Under the pieces are notes generated by a model, which did no database searches, was not told the DNA's origin, and saw only the letters and a list, made by a program, of their open reading frames with translations. 64,000 nucleotides of DNA from Ophiura sarsii (taxonomy: Eukaryota; Echinodermata; Ophiuroidea; Amphilepidida; Ophiuridae). Positions 13,626-25,165 of this stretch are shown in pieces (position 1 is the stretch's first letter; every line of letters begins with the position of its first letter). The translations under genes were made by a program, and so were the position numbers. The DNA lies in NCBI GenBank assembly GCA_035610835.1, contig CM069445.1:33716811-33780810 (forward strand), read 5' to 3'.

Positions 13626-13983
13626 GACTAAAAACATAACATTTTTATTCATTTCCAGCAAAAAATAGTAACATTTAGACACTTTTAATCAAATTTAAAT
13701 CTAAAAAAAATAAAAAATAAAAATAAAAAAATGCGACCCTACATTGTAGTTTTTACGATTGTAGGGTCGGTCGCTGAGGGCAACACAACTCCTTTTGTTT
13801 GCCTAATGCCAGCACAACTTGTGGCCATCAATTAAGTTTTTTACTCTCAAAAATTGTACTGTGAAATTGATGACAGCAATCATTACCAATTTCAATCATC
13901 CAAAGTACTCCTGTTTTATATACGCACAGCGTTAGATCAGGGTTCTATAGCCAGGACCATTTTAGAACAGGGTAAATTTACTG

Positions 13984-14381
13984 AGGCCTAAAAAAAAAAG
14001 GTTTGATTGGCGTAACATGACCAAAACAAATAGGGTAGGTCGGTCGGGATTTTTTATTTTTTTAATTATTTTTTTAATTTTTCAAATCACCTACTTTTGA
14101 ACACTTGAAAGACAGCAGTACACACAAATCATAGCTCTAGCGTATTTAATTGCCGGGCAAAATTGTATCGTTGTGTTCAACAATATATCATTTCGATGGG
14201 GACTTAAAATAGCCGAAATTGAAAGCAAACAGTCAAAAACTTTAATACTTTGTTCAATTTTTATAAATATATATATATATATATTTTTTTTTTCCCCTCA
14301 AAATAATAAAAAAATATTCAGGGTCGGCGATGTATTTAGGGTCGGTCGGGTTACGCCAATCAAACCTTTTTTTTTAGGCCT
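13984..14381. mobile_element. Foldback element with AGGCCTAAAAAAAAAAGG ends
   Basis: AAGGTTTGATTGGCGTAAC at the left is the inverse of GTTACGCCAATCAAACCTT at the right. GGTCGGTCGGG words lie just inside both ends. The AT-rich interior includes a (TA)n run around 14266-14283. No coding sequence is seen. Confidence 0.7.
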
Positions 14382-14715
14382 GATGGCGAACGGAGAAAAT
14401 GTAGCGAATGAAGTGCAGTGGATCATGGCATGGGATCCAGTAGGCCTTTTTAGGGTTTTTTTAATGCACTTTGAGGGTTCCTGCCACATAATTTATTGTT
14501 TTATGTTGTTTTATGAGGCAGTTTAATGATTTTATCCACATTTTTTAATTTTTTATTATTATTATTTTTTAGAGTGCCGGGTGGCCAGCCCAATTCCGGG
14601 CCCGGCGCCGCCCGTCCTAACTAGAACCCTGCGTTAGATACTCATGCTTGGCCGGAAGATTCACGCTTTGCTTTTTTCCCTCAATAAATTAGTTTTCATT
14701 ATTATTTTAATGTAG

Positions 14716-14971
14716 AATCTACTGCATCAGCTTACAATGCCATTGCTGAGGCTACAAAAGAGGAGATCGCCAAAGATTTGGACTCTGAAGATTTGTCACC
14801 ACAGGCAAAGATGGCCGATACTTTACAAGAACTTCCTGGCATAGAAGACTGGTTGGGTCGAAGAAGTCCTCTTACATCTATCTTGAAAGTGTTCATCAAG
14901 ACACAAGAGAAGCAGTTGCATCCGGTTGTTGCATCATTGTCAAATAAATCTACACTACATAACAGTAGAAG
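14716..14971 (+). CDS. Probable internal exon of an unrecognised gene
   Basis: This stretch lies between an acceptor TTTTAATGTAG and a donor AG|GTAAAC, is open throughout (256 nt, phase 1 in, phase 2 out), and has codon composition unlike the flanks. It reads STASAYNAIAEATKEEIAKD, then DLSPQAKMADTLQELPGIED, WLGRRSPLTSILKVFIKTQE and further to NSR. Helical, charged sequence with GIEDWLGRRSPLTS looks like genuine protein, but I do not recognise the family. It may continue into candidate exons at 15372, 16222 and 16663. Confidence 0.5.
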
Positions 14972-15124
14972 GTAAACATAACATGTAGTTCGAATAATAT
15001 TTTCCACTTAATAATTAATGATCAGATACTGAGACAGTATGTTTCAAATTCAATGCTTATAAAACTAAATATTGCAAACCAACAAAACCTTCCACCTACA
15101 ATTTTTCGAATGATAATATTTTCA

Positions 15125-15312
15125 GTGATTTCACTCACCCTATACAAAGGGTGAAATACCCTTCACTTTTGATTTTTCACCCTCGAGAATTTTTCTCATG
15201 AGTGAAATTTTTTGAAAATGTCATTGTTTTACTGCCCAAAACACTGCACGACCACACATTTTGGCCTTCATTTTGGTTTTCACCCTCAAGAAATTAACCC
15301 AGTGAAATTGCT
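15125..15312. mobile_element. Single arm of the 11.9 kb foldback family
   Basis: TTTCACTCACCCTATACAAA through ATTAACCCAGTGAAATTGCT matches one arm of 11875-12354. It lies in the putative intron of the unrecognised gene. Confidence 0.7.
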
Positions 15313-15371
15313 GATTTTGGTAAAGTATCTAGCATACCAAACATGTACATGTATTATCCTATTTTTACTAG

Positions 15372-15454
15372 CCTGGCCATCAAGCTGCCATCTTTCCCAA
15401 TTGGATTCTCAAGTGGCTTGAAGAAAAAGAGGGCCCAACTGACACTGGCAAATT
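15372..15454 (+). CDS. Possible exon of the same unrecognised gene
   Basis: An acceptor-like ATTTTTACTAG is followed by 83 nt, open in the phase left by the exon at 14716-14971 (reading LAIKLPSFPIGFSSGLKKKR), and a donor-like TT|GTCAGT. The other open frame reads PGHQAAIFPNWILKWLEEKE, which also looks protein-like, so the frame is undecided. A SINE is inserted immediately downstream. Confidence 0.28.
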
Positions 15455-15479
15455 GTCAGTACTTTTTTACCATTTTTAT

Positions 15480-15632
15480 TTAACCATAACCCCGGTTTAG
15501 GGTTTTGGACCGGGATCACAATTTTCAAGGAAAAAACACCAACAAAATCTCTGGGAACCTGCTGGGATTCGATCCGGGGACCCTCCGTTCTCAAGCCCCA
15601 CGTCCCACCCACTAAGCCACGGCCCTCATTGA
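15480..15632 (-). mobile_element. tRNA-derived SINE, short copy
   Basis: On the minus strand the head reads GGGCCGTGGCTTAGTGGGTG, with a pol III A box (TGGCTTAGTGG) and a B box GGATCGAATCC (15565-15575). Downstream sequence lacks tRNA folding, so this is a SINE head, not a tRNA gene. Confidence 0.7.
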
Positions 15633-16221
15633 AATGCATAGTATTTTTGTTCCACATTTCAGATTGTATAGCAAAGTGTTCAGTGGTGGGTTGGCGGTGC
15701 AAGGGTAGGCAAGGGAAATTCAATTTAGTTAAAATTAGAAACAAATTGACAATTTTAGCGAAAACTGCATTTTTTGGCACTTTCTTACCAAATCAGGTTA
15801 AACTAGACCAAATGTTATAAATACCAAATAGTTAGAATTATACCAAATTTGACACTTTGAGTGTAAAATGGTATAAAATGTTGCTCGCTTTGCTTTGCTT
15901 TGCTTTGAGCTCATCATTTTTCTTCATGCCCCCTAAAAAGCCAGTTTTGATGACAAACCATGTCACAACACGCAACATGCAGGACACAATGTAGAAAAGT
16001 GCGACGTCACTACCATTTTGGGGTGGCGGGCTCACAACATGTGGCCTATGTCTTTACTTTCTATTTTGATTCTATACTTTGGGAGGAGGGAATGACAGAT
16101 TTAAAATTAATAGAAACATGTTCATGTATTTGAATACTGGTACATGTATACATTTTTACAGTTAGTGGAATGAATAAAATGAAATATTACATAATTCTTT
16201 TTATTCCTTTTTAAAATGCAG

Positions 16222-16337
16222 AATGGAAGAAAGATGCAAATACCGACACTAACTGGACATATCCGGAAAAAACACCCTCTACAAAAACCTAATGAAGATA
16301 TTAATTTACACAAGGAGCGTTCTCATCATTTTCTGCA
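16222..16337 (+). CDS. Possible exon of the same unrecognised gene
   Basis: The acceptor AAAATGCAG and a perfect donor CA|GTAAGT bracket 116 nt open only in the frame NGRKMQIPTLTGHIRKKHPL followed by QKPNEDINLHKERSHHFL. Phase out is 2. Connection with the exon at 15372 is not phase-consistent with the donor I chose there, so a missed exon or wrong boundary is likely. Confidence 0.33.
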
Positions 16338-16662
16338 GTAAGTACAAAAATGTATAGTTCTGGTTGTTACTCCAATGATGAAGGCTAATTTGGAATGAGT
16401 TTTATCAGCAAATTGCAGACTGGGAAGTGGGAATTGACATGAGAGCCCTTGCTGTAAATGTACTGGAGACGTCACATTGAGATTTGTGCATGAACGTCGC
16501 CCCAAGTCACCAGAGCAAAACAATGTTGGGACATTTTTAGTGCATCAGCGCGTAATGCGTATTACCGATATTCGGAGTGGTCTCACATTTTAACACTTAA
16601 AACGTAGCGAGTTATTCATGATTTTGAACTAATTCTTTATTCCTGATTGTTCATCCTTGTAG

Positions 16663-16768
16663 GATTCCTGCCAGTATTCCTACCAACTCAGTCCATTATG
16701 CAGGACCGTATAGTAGACTTATGGGACCCAAACATGTTTGCCAAAGCAGATACATTGTAAGGACCTAA
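16663..16768 (+). CDS. Possible last exon of the same unrecognised gene
   Basis: The acceptor TCATCCTTGTAG is followed by sequence which, in the phase set by the donor at 16338, reads IPASIPTNSVHYAGPYSRLM and ends at TAA after IVRT. A second frame, FLPVFLPTQSIMQDRIVDLW ending ADTL and TAA at 16758-16760, is equally protein-like. The exon call is tentative. Confidence 0.28.
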
Positions 16769-16865
16769 TCCTGGAAGATGTCTCCAACATGTTGAGTGCC
16801 ATGCAGATTGCAAAGACAGATCATTTGATTTGATATCATTTGGGTCCTACAACCCTGGATAACCC

Positions 16866-17283
16866 AATAAGCTTATTAGCTTATTTCCATTGGGGTCCGT
16901 TAGATGTGTGAACAGATACAGACCGGGATGATCCCCTACTCTTTACGAAAGAGTCTGTAACCTTTTAACGTGCTCGGGTATTGCTCTTCCGATACACGGG
17001 ACAACCATTTATATGTGACTTCCGAACCACTGTTTTTTGCTGCCATTAGGAAATCATCACAAATCATTTCGCTTCATTTACCAGGCTACCGATACGGCGC
17101 ACACACAGTATTAGCACTTAGATTGTAATATCCCCTAACAGCTCCCCAATCTCGCTAGGGTCGACGAGGCAATTGAGACTAAGTACCTTGCCCAAGGATA
17201 CAAACAAGTTGGCTGTAGTGGGGCTAGAACTCACAACCTTTGCATCGTGAGACCGGCATGCTATCCACTACACCACACGTGCT
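16866..17283 (-). mobile_element. tRNA-derived SINE with LINE-type tail
   Basis: On the minus strand it begins near 17283 with an A box in GTGTGGTGTAGTGGATAGC and a B-box region GGTTGTGAGTTCTAGCCCC (17219-17238). The conserved core CCTTGGGCAAGGTACTTAG follows, and the element ends with GGACCCCAATGGAAATAAG. Length is about 420 bp. The tail equals the 3' end of the LINE fragment at 27652-27840. Confidence 0.75.
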
Positions 17284-17837
17284 CCACATGATGATGATTT
17301 ACCTGGAGGATTGGTGGATATCCATTCTTACTCCTAAAACTAGGTGAGTTTGAAATCATTTTGATAAAACGGTCAGAAATTTGAGAAGAATCCAAGAATC
17401 CATTCTCGCAAAGATTCCCGCAGGTAAAGTTACAAAAATCCAAGCTGTTTCTCGTATTCTATCTTACAGATGCTATTGAATGGAGGAAAATCCATAGATT
17501 CTCGTCAAATTCTTGGCAAGAATCTGAAATGATTCTTGCACCCTTTGACAAGCTTCTGAACATGTAAAATATTGGACAGCTTTAAAACAATTTCAAGATC
17601 TTCACATTTCTGCATTAATTTACAAAGAAGATTCTTGGAAACACTCTGGCAACACTACACTGGCAAACAGTGCTTTTCTCCTAACCAAACAGCCAAACAA
17701 TGTTAAAGTATTTAACAGCTGGAGGTCGTCTTGACTTTCCCACCTTAAAAATACATGGTACATAAAGGCAAATTTGGCCTACATGTAGATATGAAAAGAA
17801 GTTGAATACCAACTCAAATATTTATTCCAAAAATCAA

Positions 17838-17922
17838 GGGTCTTTAAGAAAAACTAGAGAAGATTGAATTGAAGTCATATCAATTGTACTACATGCACAG
17901 GATTTTCTTAAAGACCCTCGTT
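17838..17922. repeat. Short inverted repeat
   Basis: AAGGGTCTTTAAGAAAA and TTTTCTTAAAGACCCT are inverse with a roughly 50 bp spacer. Confidence 0.55.
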
Positions 17923-18719
17923 TAACCAAATTAAAGGCCTCTCTTTGCAATGTAATGTCAATGGGAACCAGTCAGTAGACACGGGTGAGTGGTGACAGAA
18001 ATCAGTGGTCATGTCATGTGATGAAAGTGAAGCATGCTGGGTTTACTCAAGAAATCTTCTTTAATTAATTTATATGCAAAGCATCTTGCATCTAGTCCAC
18101 ATCAAAAAATAATTGTCCAGCTATTTTACATTAACCTGACATTCTATATTTGGTCAATTGTTTGTTCATTTGGTAGATGCAATGTCCATATGCTAGCTAC
18201 ATGTATCAAATCTATGATTTAAATGATGAAACATTTAATTTCTGAAAATCTTGTCTTTAATACACTCAGTATTCGGTACAAGATGGCTGTTAATCCAAAT
18301 CTGGATAATCTCTATGATGCAGCCAGGCTATATTTTTGTGTGGAAACCGGGGGAGCGAGCGGGACAAAGTATGAATCTTTTACCAAATAAATCGTCGCGA
18401 TACCCCAGGATTTGACCCTTTGACCCTCTAATCACCACAGCCGTGTCCCAAATAACCATTGAGCTAACCTATCAACGCTCGCCCTGGCAGTGATTTCGTA
18501 CCCACATATCAGCTCGGATGATGTCGTCATCGAATCAATGCTCTAGCATGTGTGCATGTGGACATTGTTTTTGGCCGTAGCGAATCGTAGTGCAACGGAA
18601 GGTTAGGGTTAAGGAATAGTTCAGGGTTTACCCATCAGGACCCAAGCTGAAGCATGTGCCCGAACACACCTGCCAAATTAAACAAGGAAAGAAACATTTT
18701 GGCTAAGGTACAACAAAAG

Positions 18720-18790
18720 CCACTCGGTTGTACAGGCAAACGGACCTCTCAGGTCGGATCCGTCAGGCTTTTTTCCCTTCTTATTTTCTC
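18720..18790. repeat. Dispersed ACAGGCAAACGGACCTCTCAGG repeat (copies also at 33915-33990 and 53845-53940)
   Basis: TGTACAGGCAAACGGACCTC followed by AGGTCGG occurs here and at 33952-33980; CTACAGGCAAACAGACCTCT occurs at 53886. Around two copies GGCGACGAAAAA/GGCGGCGAAAAA precedes the word. Related GTAGAACAGGGTTT words lie at 20949 and 36562. Element class is unknown. Confidence 0.6.
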
Positions 18791-19570
18791 TTGACCATAT
18801 TTATTGTTAAATTTTGGGATTTGAATTTGTTTGCACACTCAAAAGCAATATTCAACTATGAAATATTCGTTATGCAAATTCAAACTAATTTTTTTATACA
18901 AATTGAATTATATTCCTTGATGCTGTCCTTACATTGGATTGGATGTAGAATATTGAGATTTTGGGGTATTTGTTGCATTTAAACATTGCCTTAATTAATG
19001 CTACAGCCTACCCATTTAAGATGATTTGCCCTAGAACTCAAAATAACCATTTTTTTCTTCCTTTTTACAATATTGATTTTAGGTTGCATTATAATACATT
19101 GTTGTCAATCTCCAAATGGATGTGACCAACTGTCAAGCATTGGATATCTTACAAAGACGAATGGCCTTCACTCAGTGGAACACAGGGACCAGGATGACCA
19201 AGGGTTCATCAAATTCATCTGAAGTGTGGATGGAACAGTGAAGATGATGGCCAGGGAATTCACATTTGGATGTATGGATGGAATTAACTATCTATCTATG
19301 TTCTCATACATGTAGCTATACATCTATGTATGGCATTGGGCAAATGCAGTGATGAATCTAGAGGCCAAAGTTTTTAATGCTGCATCAGCTGTTCTGATCA
19401 CTGATGTATATATTATTATTGTAGTATCCATCTTCTACAGTGAAATTTACTTGGTATTTTGTGCCGGGAACAATTTTACTAGACTCAAGAACAAAGCTAT
19501 ATGAATAGACTTGTGATGTCTTTTAGCAGGCAAAGGAAACAATATAGAGAGTCAGTACAAATAATACACC

Positions 19571-19874
19571 TATCAGTTGTAAGACGCACTATACGACCCC
19601 CGGGAGAGGTGCGTCGTTTACCAATAATTCTTGACGGAGGGTATGTCAGTGGCAGCCTTTGGTCCGTCAAAAAAATGACGGAGGGTGCGTAAAGGTCCGT
19701 CACTTTACATGGGTGCGAATGGGCTGATAGTTGACTGAGGGTGCGTATTTGGATGGCAATGGTCCGTCGTTTTTTTGACACAGGCTGCGTCATGGTACAT
19801 GAAAAGTTGGCGCACCTCGGTAAAGTGACGCACCACTCGCACCGGGGGCCGTATAGTGCGTCTTACAACTGATA
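19571..19874. repeat. Palindromic element with TATCAGTTGTAAGACGCACT ends
   Basis: About 35 bp of near-perfect inverted ends (TATCAGTTGTAAGACGCACT with AGTGCGTCTTACAACTGATA) continues into ACCCCCGG/CCGGGGG. Inside, GGTCCGTC and GAGGGTGCGT words recur several times. No clear target duplication is seen. ORFs on both strands are artefacts of the palindrome. Confidence 0.75.
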
Positions 19875-20132
19875 GTTGTATAAGGAGGGTATAGATAACA
19901 AGGCCAAAACCAAACACAAAGTAGGCTGTATGGTACAGCAATCACGAATGCTCTGCGCATGGTATTAAAACAGTTTCGTACCTGGACATAATTTTTGTTG
20001 ATCAAGGAGTCACATGATCAAGTCAATATTTGATTACATGTATATGGTGTATCTTGGTTTTTGGCTTTGATTAAAAATACACAAGTGGGGATGAAAAAGC
20101 TGATCAATTCAAACACAATGATGATGTAGCTT

Positions 20133-20547
20133 TTAAAGGAGGGGTACCGCAAGCACAACATTATTGAGCATTATTTGTTCGAAAAATAATTATTGAGCCG
20201 AAATTGCGTATAGAACAAAACATGCTATTCACAAAAACGAATAAAAACTGCCATCTCTCTACATGCAATTTTTAAAATTTGCGACGATCGAAAGTCCCAG
20301 TGTCGATTGACGTCATGGTTATCGGTGCTCAAATTTACGCATGTGCATCATATAACTATGACTTCATCGACACAAGTTTTTTCGATCGCCACAAATTAAA
20401 AAAATTGCATGTTGAGTGATGGCGTTTTTAATCGTTTTAGTCATAAGTGTGGTGTTTTATTCTATGTAATTACAAAAACTGGGCTCAGTAGTTATTTTTC
20501 TAACATATATAATGCACAATATTGTGCTTGCGGGACCCTTCCTTTAA
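20133..20547. mobile_element. TTAA-flanked foldback MITE, family 3
   Basis: TTAA at 20133-20136 and 20544-20547 flanks AGGAGGGGTACCGCAAGCAC and GTGCTTGCGGGACCCTTCCT. The arms also pair around ACATGCAATTTTTAAAATTT / AAAAAAATTGCATGT and GATCGAAAG. The central region has TTGACGTCATGG. Confidence 0.82.
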
Positions 20548-21024
20548 GAATTAGCCTACTTGTTTCTAAATTGTCAGAAAATGATATACAGTAGTTTTAC
20601 TCAGTCACCTCAAATTAGGAGATGTCACTGTCAGCATATTCAAATCATTGATCTGTGCTAAAAGACTAGACTGATATAATTTGTCTTTGATTCTGCTGGT
20701 GCAAATGTCAACATGTTTGAATCACATGTGTGATATTATGCTATACTAGTGATTGTGTTTACATCACCTCTCAACTTGAGGTGAAACAAAGTGAAATAGT
20801 TTTGTAAAAAAAGCACCAAAGAAGAAACCACTTTTCTATAAGGCAGAATGGTAATTCCCTTTTTAAATTAAGATTTATTGAGAAAACAAAAATGAAGTCT
20901 TGTCAGATTTTCACTACTAAGTAAATTGCAATTTGCTCGATCGGGCCTGTAGAACAGGGTTTCTTTTGTTGCCTAACAGATGTTGTCATTGAATAAGTGC
21001 CAAAGATGGTACAGTAGGCCTATA

Positions 21025-21605
21025 CAGGGTGAGTCGGAAAGAACGGGCACTTTTTTTCACAAAAGCGTCACAAAAAATGTAGGCATGCATATTCCAAATC
21101 AATGGTAGCACTTTCAAGACCTACAATTTGGCTTTCATTCGAAAGAAGAATTTGAAAAATCGATCATTTCGTTATCATGTTACACTAATTTGAGTAAAGC
21201 CCCAAAAATCTGAAGCAAATCCACGGAATGGTCAAATTATCAAGCCATTCCTAAAAGTATTATAATGGGGTTTACCTCCTGAATCAGTAGATATGCCTCC
21301 TTTTACTTTTCCTTCTTGATTTCAGGCTTTTTATTACTCATAATTACACAGATCTATTTATTTCCGGTCATTTGAAGATATTGTATCCAACATTCATGTG
21401 CCTTTTCAGTTTTTTTCACGAGTTTCATTGATCAGCATCTCTGAATCAGGCAACCAACAATACTATCGGTTATTGCCATTCCATGGATTGGCTTTAAAAT
21501 ACCGGGTTCTACTCAAATGGTTGCAACTTTGTGACGCAATGTTTGAATTCAATATTTCTGTGGCGCTTTCACCAAAAAGGTGCCCGTTCTTTTTGACTCA
21601 CCCTG
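21025..21605. mobile_element. TA-flanked mariner-type MITE, CAGGGTGAGTCGGAAAGAAC ends
   Basis: CAGGGTGAGTCGGAAAGAAC at the left and GTTCTTTTTGACTCACCCTG at the right are flanked by TA. CAGGGTG-type ends and the TA duplication are typical of mariner/Tc1 elements. The 581 bp interior has no transposase. Arms pair only near the ends. Confidence 0.85.
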
Positions 21606-23710
21606 TACTATAATTTTAATATAGTGAACATTTTTGCTTGTTTTTATTTTCCCCATTTTGAGGTTCCTTATACATAGACCTACATACAAAAGGGATATAT
21701 TCGCGCATTTTTATTTTTGTGCATGCTGATCTTAGGGCGAAAATAAATGTAGCGTGAACATTTCCACCTTTACAGTAGTTGGATTAGTTCCAAATTGGTG
21801 AATTACAGTAGCAAATAAATACAGAAGGACGGGGGCGCTCATGAAGACATCAAGGTCCATTTTGTCTTTCCCTTCAATAATATTTGGTTATGGTTGTATA
21901 CAAAAAGGCTTCACTGCCTTGACTTGTGAAGACCACCTCCCCCGACCAATCGACCCTACCTGAAATAGCAGTTTGCCCATAGAACAGGCCGGAACAGGGT
22001 AGTTTTTCATTGCCTTGTGGCCAACACACCAATTAGAAACTCAAGGTATTGGACCAGTGTGAACGGGCCTAATGTAGAGCCCAAAGTTTTCTGCTTTCTC
22101 TATTAGAAAGCCAAATTTCATGTTTTGTTTCCAATATTTTCAATCTAAAAAAATACACAAGCAATTAAGCAAATAGTATTGACTAATTCATTTCATGTAA
22201 ATTAATATTTGCCATGGTCTAACAAAATACTCAACATATACAATAAATGAAATGTTTATCCTGGGTGCAGGTGTGTTTAGCTCAAATTGAAAACTGAAGA
22301 AGGCACAAGTTGAATTTTAACTTTACAAAGCAGAAAACTTTGAGCTCTAGCCTAATGATAGATAGAATTTAAACAGACAATGTTTGACCGTATAATGATT
22401 TACATAATTTGAATGGTTAATTTATTATTTGTAGTGCAAACAATAACAATTGGGAATAATACTTGTGATTAAATGTTTATTTTGTTTAAGAAATTATTCA
22501 ATGTATGTACCTGTGTCTGTGCTAGTTGAGTTAAGTTTATTATGTTCTATAGGCAAGACTTGTGAATTAATCCACACACAAAATTAATTAAAACTGGCGT
22601 GAATATTTTAATGTTAGCATGCAGCTGGATTAATATCATAAACAACTGCGCTCAATGCATGCATAATTACGCCCATATTTTGTGTGGAAAAAGACAATCA
22701 CAATTTTTGTAGGGGTACTGAACAAACTATACTATAGGGTATTTAAATACTTTTTTTTGTGTTCATCAGTTTGGGATGATGTCACTGTATACCCTGCCTG
22801 CCATTTGACTTGGGTCGGGTGCAATATTATTCTGCAATTACTTACGAAATTTTGGGGTTGGTTACGGTTACCTGTGTAATACCGTCACAAATTTCAGACA
22901 TTTGAAAAGACGGTGAAAAATCAAGTATTAAATGAAAGGTGACAAAAATTAACCAAACAAAAAACAAAACTGTCCAACTGACTGTGAACAATTTTTTCCT
23001 CAAAAATCATCTGAAATGTTGCAAAACTTTGATGTTTGACCAACAATATAAGCAAGATTGTAGATGTCAATGATCTTAATAAAATCCTTTCAATTCAATT
23101 TTTTTCTTCCTGTGATCCACTTCGCCCAACAACAATATGATCACTCATCAAAAAAGGTGGGGTGGGGGAGGCACTGACCAATGTGGTGACGAATGAGAGT
23201 TAATTTAACTTGACTTGGATTTTAAAAAGCACCATACCATATTTGATTTGAAAAATTATCCTAAATAAAATATTACAAATCCTATAGGGTGGTGTGTAGT
23301 TCCTGGCACATAGCAGGGTAATATGTTACACACCAAATAAAATGTGAACCATCACATCAAATCGGACCAGTTGTCTCCAGGATATGAAAATTCATGTTAA
23401 AGAACTATTTGTTAGCTTACAAATTACAAATTACAGCTAATTTGTCAAAATTGACCATGGAACACAGGGTTTTGTGTAACTCAAAAGGTTGAACATTTGT
23501 TTTATTTTCTCAACTTATGTTGTTATTTGCAGATGAGCCTTACCAACACTGGTTGGTTTCGATATAATGGGTCAAAAATGTCATAATAAAACTTTCTCAA
23601 AATTTGTCAAATAATCTCTTTATTTTTGTGACAAAACTTACCCATCAAGGTTCATCCCCATTCTACGGTAACTAGCATCTTCATGCACATTCGTTATTTA
23701 AATAGTCTTA
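21606..23710. other. Non-coding
   Basis: GTTCCAAATTGG and AATACAGAAGGACG (about 21785-21830) recur at 60370-60420, a dispersed repeat. No gene was seen. Confidence 0.55.
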
Positions 23711-23909
23711 ACATACTGTAAAACAACTTTACTTTGCTATCAATTTAATTTCCATAGGAGATCCATTTCGCCAATTATAATATTCATAATGGTTATATAT
23801 TATAGGACTTTGATACATATTATTGAAATTAAATTGCTGCAAAATATTGACTAAATGTTAACTCGCTAAATAAAGTTGCTGAGAAATTAAACTGTTTTAC
23901 GGTATTATC
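23711..23909. mobile_element. Possible short TA-flanked MITE
   Basis: TACTGTAAAACAACTTTACT and GTTTTACGGTA form weak inverted ends, and ATCAATTTAATTTC resembles the inverse of GAAATTAAATTGC. The middle (AATGGTTATATATTAT, GAAATTAAATTGC) also occurs at 28508-28565, a second partial copy. Confidence 0.4.
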
Positions 23910-24357
23910 ATTTGATTTGTGTCATTTTCATATATATTGTCATAGTTTGGTTTTGATGATGGCGAGTGATGGGTGATTCTCACAAGATCCGTCCCTCAGC
24001 TGCAATGTCCTTGTTCACTCTATTAAAAGGCTTCCCTTATGACCTTTGTATAGACATTGCGGGTATATTTTGAGATCGAACAGCAGCATCATCACTGTTG
24101 ATGCACATATCATAAACTGTTTTATGGTATTATCATTTGATTTGTGTCATTTTCATTTATATTGTCATAGTTTGGTTTTGATGATGGTGAGTGATTGGTG
24201 ATTCTCACAAGATCCGTCCCTCAAGCTGCAATGTCATTGTTCACTCTATTAAAGGGCTTCCCTTATGACCTTTGTAGAGATGAAATGCATCATTTGTGGG
24301 TATATTTTGAGATCGAACAGCAGCATCATCATCACTGTTGATGCACATATCATAACT
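23889..24357. repeat. Tandem duplication, units of about 225 and 244 bp
   Basis: AAACTGTTTTACGGTATTAT through GATGCACATATCAT occurs twice in a row (23889-24113 and 24114-24357) with minor changes, including expansion of CATCAT. Function is unknown. Confidence 0.8.
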
Positions 24358-24540
24358 ATTAAAAGCAGACTATGTTGACGTTTCTTGATGTTTTTCTTGA
24401 TTGATTTCAAGTTTGGCAATTGACCATGCAGAAAGTGCATTTCTGTGAATTTCCATCCTTTTTTTTCAAAATGTCAAGGTGAAAGCAACCACATAGGAGG
24501 TATGACCAGGTCAAACACAGGTGAAGGCATCAATGCAATT

Positions 24541-24700
24541 GTGTTATTCTTACAGACCAGTCAGCGGTTTGGTAAAGATGATGAAAGTTAGACAACTAAT
24601 AATGCACCCTGCTTTTGAAGGACTGAATGCCGTCATCATTCATTTCTCCAACTACACTGTGAGAGATCCATTACAGTTGAAAACAGTATGTGAATGAACG
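24541..24700 (+). CDS. Weak exon-like stretch
   Basis: A good acceptor (TTATTCTTACAG, ending near 24557) is followed by open sequence reading PVSGLVKMMKVRQLIMHPAF then EGLNAVIIHFSNYT, where GTGAGA offers a donor. No family is recognised and no partner exon is found nearby. Confidence 0.15.
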
Positions 24701-25079
24701 TTCTGTCAGTTGAAAGGGTTCTTGAGGCTGGTTTACTCAGTGCATGATTTGGTACCGATAAGCTGATTGCGAGTTGCTCGTCTCATTTCTGAAAATAAAT
24801 AACAAAACAAGAAATTTGATGGAATAAGCTAGGTCTTTTTTGTGGCAATTGTAATGTCTAAATGCCCTTACTTTAGGTGAGAAAAAAAAGAAACCCTATT
24901 CTATGTGCCCAACCGACCCATTAATTAGAAATCAGTGAAAAAATGTTCATGTGCATATGAAAAAAAATTACAGATTTTTAAAATGTTCAGGTCATTTTCA
25001 TTTAAAGGGGATAAAAGTTTTAAAACGCGCCGGTTGTGGACCCATCCCCACTCCCCTAGTCTGAAATTATATATGTTGG

Positions 25080-25165
25080 AGCGTGACCCCTTAGCATGAT
25101 ACACGATCTGCTGGGCTCTGGCCACGGGGGACCGGGTTCGATTCCCGGGGCGGCACACACCATTT
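25080..25165 (+). mobile_element. tRNA-derived SINE head
   Basis: GCTGGGCTCTGGCCACGGGG followed by CCGGGTTCGATTCCCGGGGC resembles the D-arm to T-arm part of a tRNA, with a perfect B box (25135-25145). The A box and acceptor stem are eroded, so it is not a functional tRNA gene. Confidence 0.6.

Larger units (their letters stand above)
17284..19570. other. Non-coding or unresolved intron sequence
   Basis: There is no confident exon. A 41-codon ORF beginning MDVTNCQALDILQRRMAF near 19117 follows an acceptor-like TTTTAG, but nothing supports it. Confidence 0.5.

Noticed and set aside
25085..25165. tRNA gene
   Set aside because: The B box and T arm are good, but the acceptor stem and A box do not form a cloverleaf. 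It is better explained as a SINE head.
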